From: Rhodococcus sp. KRD197 | GTDB lineage: Bacteria; Actinomycetota; Actinomycetes; Mycobacteriales; Mycobacteriaceae | Direction of reading: 5' to 3' | Assembly: GCF_017168235.1 (NCBI RefSeq) | Contig: NZ_JABFAO010000004.1 | Span: forward strand, 525,641-589,640 | Length of the DNA stretch: 64,000 nucleotides | Shown here: positions 17,325 through 26,933 of the stretch, piece after piece | Position numbering within the stretch: the stretch's first letter is position 1 | Layout: each line of letters begins with the position of its first letter | Notes under the pieces: model-generated | What the model saw: the letters and a program-made list of their open reading frames with translations, nothing else | Databases searched by the model: none | Told to the model about the DNA's origin: nothing | Made by a program: the position numbers and the translations under genes

Positions 17325-18082
17325 ACACCACTCTGGATCGAGCGACGAGATCGGTGGGTGAATTCTACGCTCTTGCAATGGATTCGGCATCTGCGCTTCG
17401 TCGGCCTTTTCAGTGGCGAGAGTTTCTCGAGCAATGCTGGTTCATCGCGCGTGTGTCGTTGCTGCCGACCGTGCTGATGTCCGTACCGTTCACCGTTCTC
17501 GTGGTCTTCACGTTGAACTCGTTGCTGGGAGAGATCGGTGCAAGTGATCTATCGGGTGCGGGAGCAGGTTTGGGCGCCGTCACGCAGATCGGGCCGCTGG
17601 TGACTGTGCTCGTCGTAGCAGGTGCCGGTGCCACTGCAATCACAGCTGACCTGGGCTCACGAACAATTCGCGAGGAGGTCGACGCGATGCGAGTACTCGG
17701 TATCGACCCAGTTCAGCGCTTGGTGCTTCCGCGTGTATTGGCTTCGACTGTGGTGGCGGCGCTACTCAACGGAGCCGTCTGCGCCATCGGGCTCATCGGT
17801 GGATTCTTCTTCTCCGTCTATTTGCAGAACGTTACCGCCGGTGCGTACGCGTCGGGTATCACCCTCCTGGTCGGATTGCCCGAGTTGCTCCTCTCCGAGG
17901 TCAAAGCAGCCCTGTTCGGAATGATCGCGGGACTGATCGCGTGCTATCGCGGACTTGCCGTCGTCGGCGGACCGAGGAGTGTGGGCGAGGCGGTGAACGA
18001 AACCGTGGTCTTCTCGTTCGTGGCACTGTTTCTGGTCAACATGCTTCTCACCTCCGTCGGTGTGGCATTGAGTGGCAACTGA
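17321..18082 (+). CDS. yrbEA: Mce permease, YrbE/MlaE family, subunit A
   Basis: A 253-residue integral membrane protein of the MlaE/YrbE family, with about five to six helices and the conserved block DLGSRTIREEVDAMRVLGID (residues 109-128), which contacts the MlaF-type ATPase. Pairs of YrbE proteins form the permease of Mce lipid importers. The GTG start overlaps the oxidase stop by 4 bp. The ATPase (MceG) is not in this window; in mycobacteria and rhodococci one MceG elsewhere serves all Mce systems. Confidence 0.92.
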   Translation: MNTTLDRATRSVGEFYALAMDSASALRRPFQWREFLEQCWFIARVSLLPTVLMSVPFTVLVVFTLNSLLGEIGASDLSGAGAGLGAVTQIGPLVTVLVVAGAGATAITADLGSRTIREEVDAMRVLGIDPVQRLVLPRVLASTVVAALLNGAVCAIGLIGGFFFSVYLQNVTAGAYASGITLLVGLPELLLSEVKAALFGMIAGLIACYRGLAVVGGPRSVGEAVNETVVFSFVALFLVNMLLTSVGVALSGN

Positions 18083-18926
18083 CATGCTTGACTCCACCCG
18101 CGCTCGGGTTCGTCGCCGCACCGCCGCGCTGCTTGGCACCGTCGACTCCGTCGGTGAACTGTCGATATTCGTCGTTCGCGCGCTAGGCTCCACCGTTCGT
18201 GCCGCCCGGCTCTATCGCAAGGAGACGCTGCGCCTGATAGCCGAGATCGGGATGGGCACTGGAGCTTTGGCGCTCATCGGCGGTAGCGTCGTCATTCTCG
18301 GTTTTCTCACTCTCTTCGCCGGTGCAACGGTCGCAGTTCAGGGCTTCGACTCGCTCGGCAATATCGGAGTCGAAGCGCTCACCGGGTTTCTCGCCTCCTA
18401 CGTCAATATTCGGGTGGTATCACCGGTGACTGCAGGCGTGGGACTGGCGGCAACGATCGGCGCAGGCACCACTGCACAGTTGGGTGCCATGCGGATCAGC
18501 GAGGAGATCGATGCGCTCGAAGTGATGGCCATCAGGTCCATTCCCTATCTGGTTGGTACCCGCATTCTGGCCGGAATCATTGTCGTCATCCCGCTCTATG
18601 CACTTGCCGTCGCCACCTCGTTCCTTGCGAGTCGGATAGCGACGGTGACGATTCTGGGACAGTCCCCGGGGGTGTACGACCACTACTTCTCGACGTTCCT
18701 CATCCCCTCGGATGTCTTGTGGTCGTTCTTGCAGGCCATTCTGATGGCGATCGTGGTGATGTCGATTCACACGTACTACGGATACTTCGCCACCGGGGGA
18801 CCGTCCGGGGTGGGCATCGCCACTGGTCGGGCGGTTCGGCTGTCCTTGATCAGCGTGGTGTCGGTAACGCTGCTGATATCGCTTGCGCTGTACGGCAGCG
18901 CCCGACAACTTCATCTGGCGGGGTGA
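18072..18926 (+). CDS. yrbEB: Mce permease, YrbE/MlaE family, subunit B
   Basis: 284 residues from the GTG at 18072, or 280 from the ATG at 18084. Membrane helices alternate with the conserved TAQLGAMRISEEIDALEVMA coupling block near residue 145. It is the second permease half, with the YrbEA product. It overlaps the preceding gene by 11 bp, which implies translational coupling. The N-terminal 50 residues are Arg-rich and cytoplasmic. Confidence 0.92.
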   Translation: MATDMLDSTRARVRRRTAALLGTVDSVGELSIFVVRALGSTVRAARLYRKETLRLIAEIGMGTGALALIGGSVVILGFLTLFAGATVAVQGFDSLGNIGVEALTGFLASYVNIRVVSPVTAGVGLAATIGAGTTAQLGAMRISEEIDALEVMAIRSIPYLVGTRILAGIIVVIPLYALAVATSFLASRIATVTILGQSPGVYDHYFSTFLIPSDVLWSFLQAILMAIVVMSIHTYYGYFATGGPSGVGIATGRAVRLSLISVVSVTLLISLALYGSARQLHLAG

Positions 18927-18933
18927 GCCGAGC

Positions 18934-20082
18934 ATGAAGAAACTCGCGGCACTTGCGCTGCTACTGGTTCTCGCTGCATCGGTTTTCGGTGCGTATTCGA
19001 GTTTCCGCGGCTTGGGCGCCGGCTTCGTGGCAGTCGGAATCGCGACGGACCGCGCCGGGTTGTCGATGAATCCAGGAGCGATGGTCAAGATGAACGGCGT
19101 CGAAGTCGGGCGTGTGGCTACTGTCTCTTCCACGGAATCGGGTGCAGTCCTCGAACTCCGGCTGACGCCCGACGCAGCCGAGTCCGTGCCATCGGATGTG
19201 CGAGCCGACATCGTGAGCACCACAGTGTTCGGCGCAAAGTTCGTCACACTCTCAGCGCCCGTGGGCCCGGTACTGGAACCGATTCGGGACGGTGCAGTCA
19301 TCACCGCGGACAACGTGACAGTGGAGACGAACACGGTGTTCGAGTCGCTCACCTCGGTACTCGGGGCGGTCGAACCACACAAGCTCGAGTCGACGCTTGG
19401 ATCGCTGTCGACGGCGCTTCGAGGTCGCGGCGAGGTCATCGGAGGGTCGATCGACGATTCGGCCGAAGTCTTGGCAGCGCTGGCGCCGCGCGTGAGCGCC
19501 ATGCAAAACGACATCACTGCGACAGCCGACACAGCGGAAATCTACGCGCAGGCTGCTCCAGACCTGTTGAGCACACTCGAGAATCTCACCACCACCGCAG
19601 ACACCATTTCGTCCACGAGCGAGGTGTTGGATCGGCTGCTGGCCGGGTTGACCGTGCTCGGCGGCGAGGCCGACGCTGTTCTCGCGGAGAACGAGCACGG
19701 GATAGAGACCGTTCTCGACCTACTACGACCGACGACCTCGCTACTGGCCGAGTACTCACCCGGACTGACCTGCTTCATCCAGGGCGTCGACGTCGCACGT
19801 GGACTCGCCGAACCGGTCTCCGGCGGAAACGGACGATCCATGTTGTTGAACTCCACATTCCTGCTGGGAACCGCTCCCTACACCTACGAGGAGGACCTCC
19901 CGGTGGTCGCTGCCACGGGCGGACCCCGGTGCGGTGCACTGCCGCAACTGAACCTCGGCGACGTACCGGCACCCTACGTCGTCGCCGACACAGGCGGGAA
20001 CGACTTCGACGGCGGTACGACGGCACCGTCCATCGCGCCGGACTCCATCCTCGAATTTCTGGTGGGGGGTGGGGCACGGTGA
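18934..20082 (+). CDS. mceA: Mce family protein A
   Basis: 382 residues. One N-terminal membrane anchor (LAALALLLVLAASVFGAY), the MlaD/Mce domain at about residues 30-115 (GLSMNPGAMVKMNGVEVG, AKFVTL), then a long helical needle region of coiled-coil type (residues 150-290) and a C-terminal tail with two Cys. Six such proteins assemble into a tunnel that carries lipids across the cell envelope. It begins 7 bp after yrbEB and overlaps the next gene by 4 bp. Confidence 0.9.
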   Translation: MKKLAALALLLVLAASVFGAYSSFRGLGAGFVAVGIATDRAGLSMNPGAMVKMNGVEVGRVATVSSTESGAVLELRLTPDAAESVPSDVRADIVSTTVFGAKFVTLSAPVGPVLEPIRDGAVITADNVTVETNTVFESLTSVLGAVEPHKLESTLGSLSTALRGRGEVIGGSIDDSAEVLAALAPRVSAMQNDITATADTAEIYAQAAPDLLSTLENLTTTADTISSTSEVLDRLLAGLTVLGGEADAVLAENEHGIETVLDLLRPTTSLLAEYSPGLTCFIQGVDVARGLAEPVSGGNGRSMLLNSTFLLGTAPYTYEEDLPVVAATGGPRCGALPQLNLGDVPAPYVVADTGGNDFDGGTTAPSIAPDSILEFLVGGGAR

Positions 20083-21107
20083 ACCGAATGTCTTTGCCGC
20101 AGCTTGCCTTCAGGCTGACGGTATTCACCTCGTCGATGCTGCTGGTGCTTGCCGGATTGACAGTCGTTCTAGGACAATTCAGATTCGAGGACTACACGAA
20201 CTACGAAGCGAGGTTCGTGAACGTATCCGGCTTGACGACAGGCGAGATGGTCAGGGTTGCCGGCGTCGAGGTCGGCAAGGTGACCGACGTTCGTATCCAG
20301 CCCGATTCGACAGTTCTGGTCGATATCGACGTCGACGCCGACTACACCGTCACAACCTCGACATCGGCTACGATTCGCTACCTCAACCTCGTCGGTGACC
20401 GCTATCTGGAGTTGAGCAGTGACGCCGTAGGGACGCAGATCCAAGCAGGCGGAATGATCGATGTCGACCGCACCTCTCCCGCCCTCGATCTGGATCTGTT
20501 GGTGGGCAGCTTCAAGCCATTGTTCCGGGCACTCGACCCGGAGCAGGTCAACAATCTGTCTGCAGACCTGATTGCGATGTTGCAAGGGCAGGGCGGCACC
20601 GTCGAGTCGATACTGATCAGAACTGCGTCGTTGACCTCGACTATCGCGGACCGGGATCTCTTGGTGGGATCAGTGGTGGAGAACTTGAACACGGTCCTGG
20701 AATCCGTATCCGGGCAACGCGAGCAGTTCGGTGTGGCTCTCGATCGTGCACAGGGGCTGGCAAGTGGACTCGCTCGCGACAGCTCAGAGTGGGGCACGGC
20801 GCTCGAGCGAATCGACACCTCTGCCGCCACGATCACCGAACTATTGGCGGAGACTCGGGATCCTCTTTCCGGGACGATCGCCGAATTGGGACGAACTGCA
20901 GCGCAATTGGACGAGGGCAAGGACACCATCGACAGCGTCGCGTCACGGCTTCCCGATGCCTATGCCGCGCTCGCGCGTCTCGGATCCTACGGCGGCTTCT
21001 TCAACTACTACCTGTGTGGCTTGAACATCAAGCTCACTGGCCTCGATGGTGAACCGTTCTCGACGCCGTTCTTCGGCCAGACCACGGGAAGGTGCGCAGC
21101 GCGATGA
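20079..21107 (+). CDS. mceB: Mce family protein B
   Basis: 342 residues from a GTG start. Membrane anchor at residues 10-30, Mce domain at about 38-120 (SGLTTGEMVRVAGVEVGKV, LVGDRYLEL), helical region to about residue 295 and a short C-terminus with two Cys (YYLCGLNIKL, GRCAAR). It is the second subunit of the Mce hexamer by position in the standard A-F order. Confidence 0.9.
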   Translation: MNRMSLPQLAFRLTVFTSSMLLVLAGLTVVLGQFRFEDYTNYEARFVNVSGLTTGEMVRVAGVEVGKVTDVRIQPDSTVLVDIDVDADYTVTTSTSATIRYLNLVGDRYLELSSDAVGTQIQAGGMIDVDRTSPALDLDLLVGSFKPLFRALDPEQVNNLSADLIAMLQGQGGTVESILIRTASLTSTIADRDLLVGSVVENLNTVLESVSGQREQFGVALDRAQGLASGLARDSSEWGTALERIDTSAATITELLAETRDPLSGTIAELGRTAAQLDEGKDTIDSVASRLPDAYAALARLGSYGGFFNYYLCGLNIKLTGLDGEPFSTPFFGQTTGRCAAR

Positions 21108-22102
21108 GAAGTGGATACAGGGAACGGGATCACCGGCGGATCGCCGTGATCGGTACTGCCGTGATCCTTAGCGTTGTACTTGCTTCGATGGGGATCCGTT
21201 CCCTACCGATTGTTGCTGGTGGCGCCTCGTACAACGCCCTGTTCGTCGACGCGGGCGGTTTGAAGACGGGCGATCGAGTGGTCGTTTCCGGTGTCGCACT
21301 CGGCTCGGTGTCCACAATCGCCATCTCGGGCGCGGCAGTGAAAGTGAACTTCACCATCGAATCGCCGATGCGACTCGGTCTGGAAACGACCGCGCAGATT
21401 GCAACTGCCACAGTGTTGGGAGCAAAGGAACTGCGGGTGGTCCCTCGGGGTGACGGGTCGATGGCGGGCGGTGACACGATCGGGATCGATCGAACGCTCG
21501 CTCCCTACGATCTGACCGATGCGCTCGGCGATTTCGCCACCACGAGCGATGACATCGATACCGACCAGCTCGCCGACTCCATGCGTGTTCTGTCGGAGAC
21601 CTTGTCCGATACCCCCGACGACCTAGGTGCGACGCTGGACGGCGTCGCACGTCTGTCTGAAACGGTTGCCTCCCGTGATCGCTCGTTACGCGAACTTCTG
21701 GACAATTCCAACACCGTGACCGCAGTTCTCGCCGAGCGAAGCGAACAGGTGAATGCGCTGGTGATCGACTCCAATTCGATTCTCTTGGAACTCCTCTCGC
21801 GTCAACAGACGCTGGATCAGCTCTTTCGGAATGTCGACGCGCTCGCGGTGGAGCTGACCGGCCTCGTGGACGACAACCAGGCCGAGATAGGACCCACGTT
21901 GGACCACTTGAATGCCGTACTCGCAGTGTTGATCGAGAACAGGGACGACATTGCGCTTGCAATCGAACGCCTCGGTCCCTATGTGACCCAACTCGGTGAG
22001 GCCGTAGCCAGCGGACCGTTCTTCAGTTCGTACATTCAGAACTTGATCCCGGGCCAGATAATCGAACCATTCGTCAGCGGCGCGCTCGAGGCAACTCGAT
22101 GA
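21104..22102 (+). CDS. mceC: Mce family protein C
   Basis: 332 residues. Basic cytoplasmic start, anchor (IAVIGTAVILSVVLASMG), Mce domain (GGLKTGDRVVVSGVALGSV, LGAKELRVV) and a long helical needle that ends with the FFSSYIQNLIPGQI segment common in MceC proteins. The ATG at 21104 overlaps the mceB stop by 4 bp; an in-frame start 12 bp earlier is possible. Confidence 0.9.
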   Translation: MRSGYRERDHRRIAVIGTAVILSVVLASMGIRSLPIVAGGASYNALFVDAGGLKTGDRVVVSGVALGSVSTIAISGAAVKVNFTIESPMRLGLETTAQIATATVLGAKELRVVPRGDGSMAGGDTIGIDRTLAPYDLTDALGDFATTSDDIDTDQLADSMRVLSETLSDTPDDLGATLDGVARLSETVASRDRSLRELLDNSNTVTAVLAERSEQVNALVIDSNSILLELLSRQQTLDQLFRNVDALAVELTGLVDDNQAEIGPTLDHLNAVLAVLIENRDDIALAIERLGPYVTQLGEAVASGPFFSSYIQNLIPGQIIEPFVSGALEATR

Positions 22103-23304
22103 CCGGCGCGGCAACGAGGAACTCGACGAGAAGGCTCTGGAACGGTTGGGGACTGACGCTCGCCGCAGTGGGTGTGCTTGCGGTGGTGTCCTACATCGTG
22201 GTCCCGATGGCAACCACTACTACCGTGCAGGCCGATTTCGTCAACACCACAGGCTTGTACGAGGGAGACGACGTTCGTGTCATGGGTGTGCGGGTGGGGT
22301 CTGTGGAATCCATCGAACCTGCGGGAGATCACAGCGTTGTGACGTTGTCCGTGGACAAAGGACAACCGGTGCCGGCTGATGCGAACGCATTGATCGTCTC
22401 CCCGTCGCTCGTCTCGGCCCGGTTCGTTCAGCTCGCTCCGGCGTACACGGGCGGGGAGAAACTGGCACAGGGAGCGAGGATTCCGATGGCACGAACCGCC
22501 GTGCCGGTGGAGTGGGACGAAATAAAGGACCAACTGTCCCAGCTGGCGAAAGCAGTCGGTCCGACGCCGAGTAGTCCTCAGGGGCCGCTGGAGGCATTGG
22601 TCGACGTCGGTGCGGCGAACCTCGATGGCGAGGGCGCCTCGCTGCACGAGACGATCACGAATCTGTCCGAGGCGATGGACACCATCGCAGACGGTGAGGG
22701 CGATCTGTTCGCGGTGATACGCAACCTGCAGATCTTCGTTACCGCACTGTCGCAGAGTGGGCAGCAGATCGTCACCTTCAACGACCGGATGGCCACCGTG
22801 ACGGACATACTGAACGGCAACTCCGATGACATGGCGTCGGCGTTGGACAGTCTCGACTTCGCGCTCGGGCGAGTCGAGCAGTTCGTCCGGGACAATCGAG
22901 GGCGTTTGAACACGTCGCTCGATGGCCTGGCAACAGTGTCGGCCACACTGGCGCAACAGCGCGATGGAATCGAACAGGTCCTGCACGTGGCTCCGACCGC
23001 GTTGGCCAACCTGCAGGGCATCTATCAACCCGCTCACAACTCGGTGGTCTCAGCCCTTGCGCTGAGCAACTTCGCGAATCCGATCAACTTCGTGTGTTCG
23101 GCGATCGCCGCAGCCGAGCAGGTCGATGCTCAGGAGGGTTCCCGGTTGTGTGTCGAGTACCTGGGCCCGTTGCTCGAATCGGTGAAGATGGACTATCCGC
23201 CGATAGCGACGAACCCGACGCGAGGAGTGGGTGCTCTGCCGGACCAGTTGGTCTACAGCCCGCCGAGTTTGGCAAACCTCATGATCCCCGGAGGATCCCG
23301 ATGA
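22099..23304 (+). CDS. mceD: Mce family protein D
   Basis: 401 residues. Anchor near residues 18-38, Mce domain at 42-125 (TTGLYEGDDVRVMGVRVGSV, SARFVQLAP), a long helical region, and a C-terminal tail with Cys residues near residues 332 and 350 and Pro-rich end. It overlaps mceC and mceE by 4 bp each. In the family the D subunit is one of the longer needle proteins. Confidence 0.9.
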   Translation: MTGAATRNSTRRLWNGWGLTLAAVGVLAVVSYIVVPMATTTTVQADFVNTTGLYEGDDVRVMGVRVGSVESIEPAGDHSVVTLSVDKGQPVPADANALIVSPSLVSARFVQLAPAYTGGEKLAQGARIPMARTAVPVEWDEIKDQLSQLAKAVGPTPSSPQGPLEALVDVGAANLDGEGASLHETITNLSEAMDTIADGEGDLFAVIRNLQIFVTALSQSGQQIVTFNDRMATVTDILNGNSDDMASALDSLDFALGRVEQFVRDNRGRLNTSLDGLATVSATLAQQRDGIEQVLHVAPTALANLQGIYQPAHNSVVSALALSNFANPINFVCSAIAAAEQVDAQEGSRLCVEYLGPLLESVKMDYPPIATNPTRGVGALPDQLVYSPPSLANLMIPGGSR

Positions 23305-24449
23305 CGCGGTGTGTCGCGAAGCGTCGGTGCTCGGGGGTGGCGATACGGCCACTGGTAATTCTCGTGCTCTGCCTCACGCTCACGAGCTGTGGGTGGCGCG
23401 GGCTCAACTCTCTACCGCTACCAGGTTCTGCCGGGCGAGGGGAGGGTTCGTACGAGATTCAGATCGAGATGCCGAACGTTACTACGATAGAACGTAATTC
23501 GCGCGTTCGTGTCGCCGACGCGACCGTAGGGAGCGTGTCGGACATCGCCTTGCGAAACGAGCATGCGTTGGTGACGGTCGTGCTGGAACCTGAGGTCGAG
23601 TTGCCGGCCAACGCGCATGCAAAGATCGGCCAAACATCGCTGCTGGGTTCGACCCATATCGAACTGGCGCCCCCCGTGCTGGAACCGGCGACCGGCACAC
23701 TGGCGCCGGGGGACACGATCCCGCTCGCGCGGGCCGGCGCCTTCCCGACAACCGAGGAGACGCTGGCGTCGGTGTCGCTCGTACTGAGCGGAGGGGGCCT
23801 GGCGCAGATCGGTGACATCACGGACTCACTCGACGCCGCGTTGACCGGCAGGGAGGATGCGGTCCGAACAATCCTGGCTCAACTGGACGAGATTCTGACC
23901 GGCCTCGACGATCAGAAGTCCGAGATCGTTCGAGCGATGGCCGGGCTGGACTCCTTGGCGTCCGAAGTGGCACAGCAGAACACGGTGTTGACCGAGGCCG
24001 TCGACAGCCTCGCTCCGGCCCTCGTCGTGCTGGACGACAGACGTGCCGATCTCACCGATGCCCTGGTCTCGCTCGGGACGTTGGGTGAGACCGCGAACCG
24101 GATAGTGGCGGCAAGCGGCGAGGATCTCGAAGCGAACCTGCGTGATCTCGAACCGGTTCTGGCCTCTCTCGCCAATTCCGGATCATCGCTGACGGAGTCT
24201 TCCCGCTACTTGTTCACCTTTCCGTTTCCCATCGACACCTATCAGAACGCGGTGCGTGGTGACTACGCGAACGGCGATGTCACTCTCGATCTTCGGCTGG
24301 AGACGCTCGACAATGCCCTGCTGCTCGGTACGCCACTGCAAGGCGCACTGTCGGGTCCGGAGGCGATCATCGGGTCGATGCAGCCCATATCGTTGCCCAC
24401 GATTCCGTCTCTGCCGGACCTGCTCCTTCCATTCCAGGGAGCGCCGTGA
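23301..24449 (+). CDS. mceE: Mce family lipoprotein E
   Basis: 382 residues with a lipoprotein signal: a basic start, a hydrophobic core and the lipobox LTSC near residue 30. The Mce domain (RVRVADATVGSVSDI, LLGSTHIELA) and the helical needle follow. A lipid anchor on the E subunit is the norm for actinobacterial Mce systems, which supports the subunit assignment made from gene order. Confidence 0.92.
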   Translation: MTRCVAKRRCSGVAIRPLVILVLCLTLTSCGWRGLNSLPLPGSAGRGEGSYEIQIEMPNVTTIERNSRVRVADATVGSVSDIALRNEHALVTVVLEPEVELPANAHAKIGQTSLLGSTHIELAPPVLEPATGTLAPGDTIPLARAGAFPTTEETLASVSLVLSGGGLAQIGDITDSLDAALTGREDAVRTILAQLDEILTGLDDQKSEIVRAMAGLDSLASEVAQQNTVLTEAVDSLAPALVVLDDRRADLTDALVSLGTLGETANRIVAASGEDLEANLRDLEPVLASLANSGSSLTESSRYLFTFPFPIDTYQNAVRGDYANGDVTLDLRLETLDNALLLGTPLQGALSGPEAIIGSMQPISLPTIPSLPDLLLPFQGAP

Positions 24450-25657
24450 AGCTCACTCGTACGATCCGAATTCAGCTCTGGATATTCTGCTGCGTGGCAG
24501 TTCTCGCGACGACGTTCACCGCTGTGCAGTACGCGCAGATACCGCAGAGCATGGGGATCGGCCGCTACACAATTGATGTCGAATTGGCGGACGGTGCAGG
24601 GTTGTACCCCAATGCCAACGTCACCTATCGCGGCAGGACCGTCGGACGTGTCGTTTCGCTTGCCAAGACCGATTCCGGCGCCCGAGCGACACTGTCGCTC
24701 GAATCCTCGCCGAGGGTCTCCTCGGACACCGAGGTCGAGGTGCGAAGTGTGTCGGCAATCGGCGAGCAGTACGTGAACCTGTTGCCGTCGACCACTGAGG
24801 GTCCGTACTTGGAGGACGGAGCTATCGTTCCGGTGGAGAGGACATCCCTGACCGACGAGGTGGGTCCGACACTGGATCAGCTCGAACAGACGCTGGCCTC
24901 GATCGATCCCGACCGGTTACGCACCGTATTGGACGAGAGTTTCGACGCCCTGGACGGCGCCGGTGGCGAGATGCGCGCGCTCATCGACTCCACCTCGACG
25001 ATCACTGAATCGGCGGCTCGAGCGCGCGTCCCGATGTCGACCCTGGTCGACGAGCTGGGCCCGCTGTTGCAGACGCAGGTAGCCAGCGCGGGTGCGATTG
25101 CCCAGTGGTCTCGCTCGATGGCAGAGTTCTCCGCGCAGCTGCATGCCAGCGATCCGCAGATTCGTTCCGTCATGGAGCGAGGAGTGCCCTTCAGTCTCGA
25201 GGCCACCGAGCTGTTTCGGGATCTACGTCCGACGCTGCCGATGCTGCTTGCGCACCTCACCAGCGTTGAACAGACGCTCGCGGTGTACAACCCGTCGATC
25301 GAGCAGATCCTCGTGCTGTATCCGCCGTTGATCGCAGCCACGCAGTCTGCGGGTTTACCGAATTCCGACAACCCGGCTCAGAACACGTTCTTCGCCAACC
25401 AACTGAACGATCCGCCACCGTGCACGACGGGCTTTCTCCCTGCTGATCAACGACGTTCACCCACCGAACTGGATGTTCCACCTACTCCGCCCGACCTGTA
25501 CTGCAAGGTGGCGCCCGAGAATCCCGCTGCGATCCGAGGTGCACGGAATCTCCCGTGTGTCGAGTATCCGGGCAAGCGTGCACCTACGGTGCAGCTTTGC
25601 CGAGACCCGGCCGGCTATTCGCCTGATTTGCAGAACCTGCTGCTTCCGCCCGGATGA
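24446..25657 (+). CDS. mceF: Mce family protein F
   Basis: 403 residues from a GTG start. Anchor (IFCCVAVLATTFTAVQYA), Mce domain (GAGLYPNANVTYRGRTVGRV, IGEQYVNL), helical needle, and a long C-terminal tail with four Cys (PPCTTGF, LYCKVA, LPCVEYPG, VQLCRDP) typical of MceF. It is the last gene of the importer operon. No Mce-associated (mas) genes follow; instead an operator and a catabolic operon begin. Confidence 0.9.
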   Translation: MKLTRTIRIQLWIFCCVAVLATTFTAVQYAQIPQSMGIGRYTIDVELADGAGLYPNANVTYRGRTVGRVVSLAKTDSGARATLSLESSPRVSSDTEVEVRSVSAIGEQYVNLLPSTTEGPYLEDGAIVPVERTSLTDEVGPTLDQLEQTLASIDPDRLRTVLDESFDALDGAGGEMRALIDSTSTITESAARARVPMSTLVDELGPLLQTQVASAGAIAQWSRSMAEFSAQLHASDPQIRSVMERGVPFSLEATELFRDLRPTLPMLLAHLTSVEQTLAVYNPSIEQILVLYPPLIAATQSAGLPNSDNPAQNTFFANQLNDPPPCTTGFLPADQRRSPTELDVPPTPPDLYCKVAPENPAAIRGARNLPCVEYPGKRAPTVQLCRDPAGYSPDLQNLLLPPG

Positions 25658-25685
25658 GGGGCTGGTTGTTCCAGAAACAGGGTTT

Positions 25686-25706
25686 CCATACCCTACTGTA
25701 TGGTAC
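25686..25706. promoter_or_regulatory. Operator site 2 of the mce/hmgA regulon
   Basis: CCATAC and GTATGG form a perfect inverted repeat with a 6-bp spacer (CCTACT), followed by TAC. Read on the other strand it matches the site at 15413-15433 in 18 of 21 positions. It lies 46 bp before the GTG of the hydrolase and 28 bp after the mceF stop, so it can control the second operon independently of the mce transcript. Confidence 0.68.
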
Positions 25707-25751
25707 GTTCAATTCGAGATCCGAACTACTCATCCGTGAAGGGATGCAGAC

Positions 25752-26933
25752 GTGACGGCAACGACGGTCGAAGAACACTTCCAACGAATTCCGTACCTAC
25801 CGCCGAGCGACGGCAGGGCCGAGATGCACTCGGGTCTGTCCCGGCACTATCCGATCCTGCACGGCAATCTTGTTGCGCCGGTGGGATACAGCCGCGACAT
25901 CGGCGTAGTGATGGCGCACCCCGCGTCGAACTTCCTCTCGCACTTCCTGCTCGACGGCTTCGCTGAAGCGGGCATTCCGATCATGGGAATGAACACCCGA
26001 TACTCCGCCAACGAAGCAGCCTTGATCATGGAGCGGGCCGCGGAGGATCTGGGAGCGGGAGTTCGATGGATGAAGGAGGAGTTGGGCTTCTCCAAAGTAG
26101 TGCTGCTCGGATTCAGTGGCGGTGGTTCGCTGTCGGCGTTCTACCAGTCCGAGGCTGAGTGTCCATCGATAACTCGGACACCTGCCGGTGATCCGGTCGA
26201 ACTCGGCAGGACTCCGCAGGTACCTGCAGATGGACTGATGTTGGTGGGGGCCCACGCCGGTCGTGCCCACGTCCTGCGGCACTGGATCGACCCCAGTGTC
26301 GTGGACGAACTGAACCCGAGCCTGACCGATCCGGGGCTGGATTTGTATGCTCCCGAGCGCGTCTTTCCGATGGAGAGGGATCGGCTCGCGCACTATCGGG
26401 CCGCGCAGACGGCGCGCATCGAGCGCATCGACGCCTGGGCGCTGGAGCAGCTCGAGCACATGCAGCGCAACGGAGACGCCGATCGAGCGTTCGTTGTCCA
26501 CCGAACCGTCGCCGACCCGAGGTTTCTCGACCTGTCCATTGATCCGAGTGATCGCGTGCCGGGCAGCATGTACGGAGATCCGCGGAACGCCAACACCGCC
26601 GCAGGAGGTCTGGCCAGGTTCTGCACCGTGCGGAGTTGGCTGAGCACCTGGAGCTCCAATCACACTGCCGCCGATGCGATCCGCAACCTTCCGAACGTGC
26701 AGGTACCCGCCGTCGTCATGTGCCTGATGGGCGACCAGGCCGCATTCCCCAGCGAATCGCGCGCGATGCACGCAGCCTTGCCACCAGAGAGCGAACTCAT
26801 CGAGATGCCGGAGCTCAACCACTACCTGGTGGACCAGCCGACGGGAGTGGACGCCGTTGTTACTCGGCTACGCCGATGGCTGGTGGAGCAGCACCTCATG
26901 GAACCACAGGAGACAGGAGCGCCAGTATGGTGA
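25752..26933 (+). CDS. Alpha/beta hydrolase family protein
   Basis: 393 residues. The alpha/beta core shows the nucleophile elbow LGFSGGGSLS near residue 120, with a long helical insert (about residues 180-300) and a C-terminal His in MPELNHYLVDQP. An acid in LMGDQAAFP completes a plausible triad. This large-lid type is often annotated only as alpha/beta hydrolase and may cut an ester or thioester of a bulky substrate. It is first in an operon with an MpaB-type oxygenase, a CrtC-like protein and homogentisate dioxygenase. Confidence 0.78.
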   Translation: MTATTVEEHFQRIPYLPPSDGRAEMHSGLSRHYPILHGNLVAPVGYSRDIGVVMAHPASNFLSHFLLDGFAEAGIPIMGMNTRYSANEAALIMERAAEDLGAGVRWMKEELGFSKVVLLGFSGGGSLSAFYQSEAECPSITRTPAGDPVELGRTPQVPADGLMLVGAHAGRAHVLRHWIDPSVVDELNPSLTDPGLDLYAPERVFPMERDRLAHYRAAQTARIERIDAWALEQLEHMQRNGDADRAFVVHRTVADPRFLDLSIDPSDRVPGSMYGDPRNANTAAGGLARFCTVRSWLSTWSSNHTAADAIRNLPNVQVPAVVMCLMGDQAAFPSESRAMHAALPPESELIEMPELNHYLVDQPTGVDAVVTRLRRWLVEQHLMEPQETGAPVW

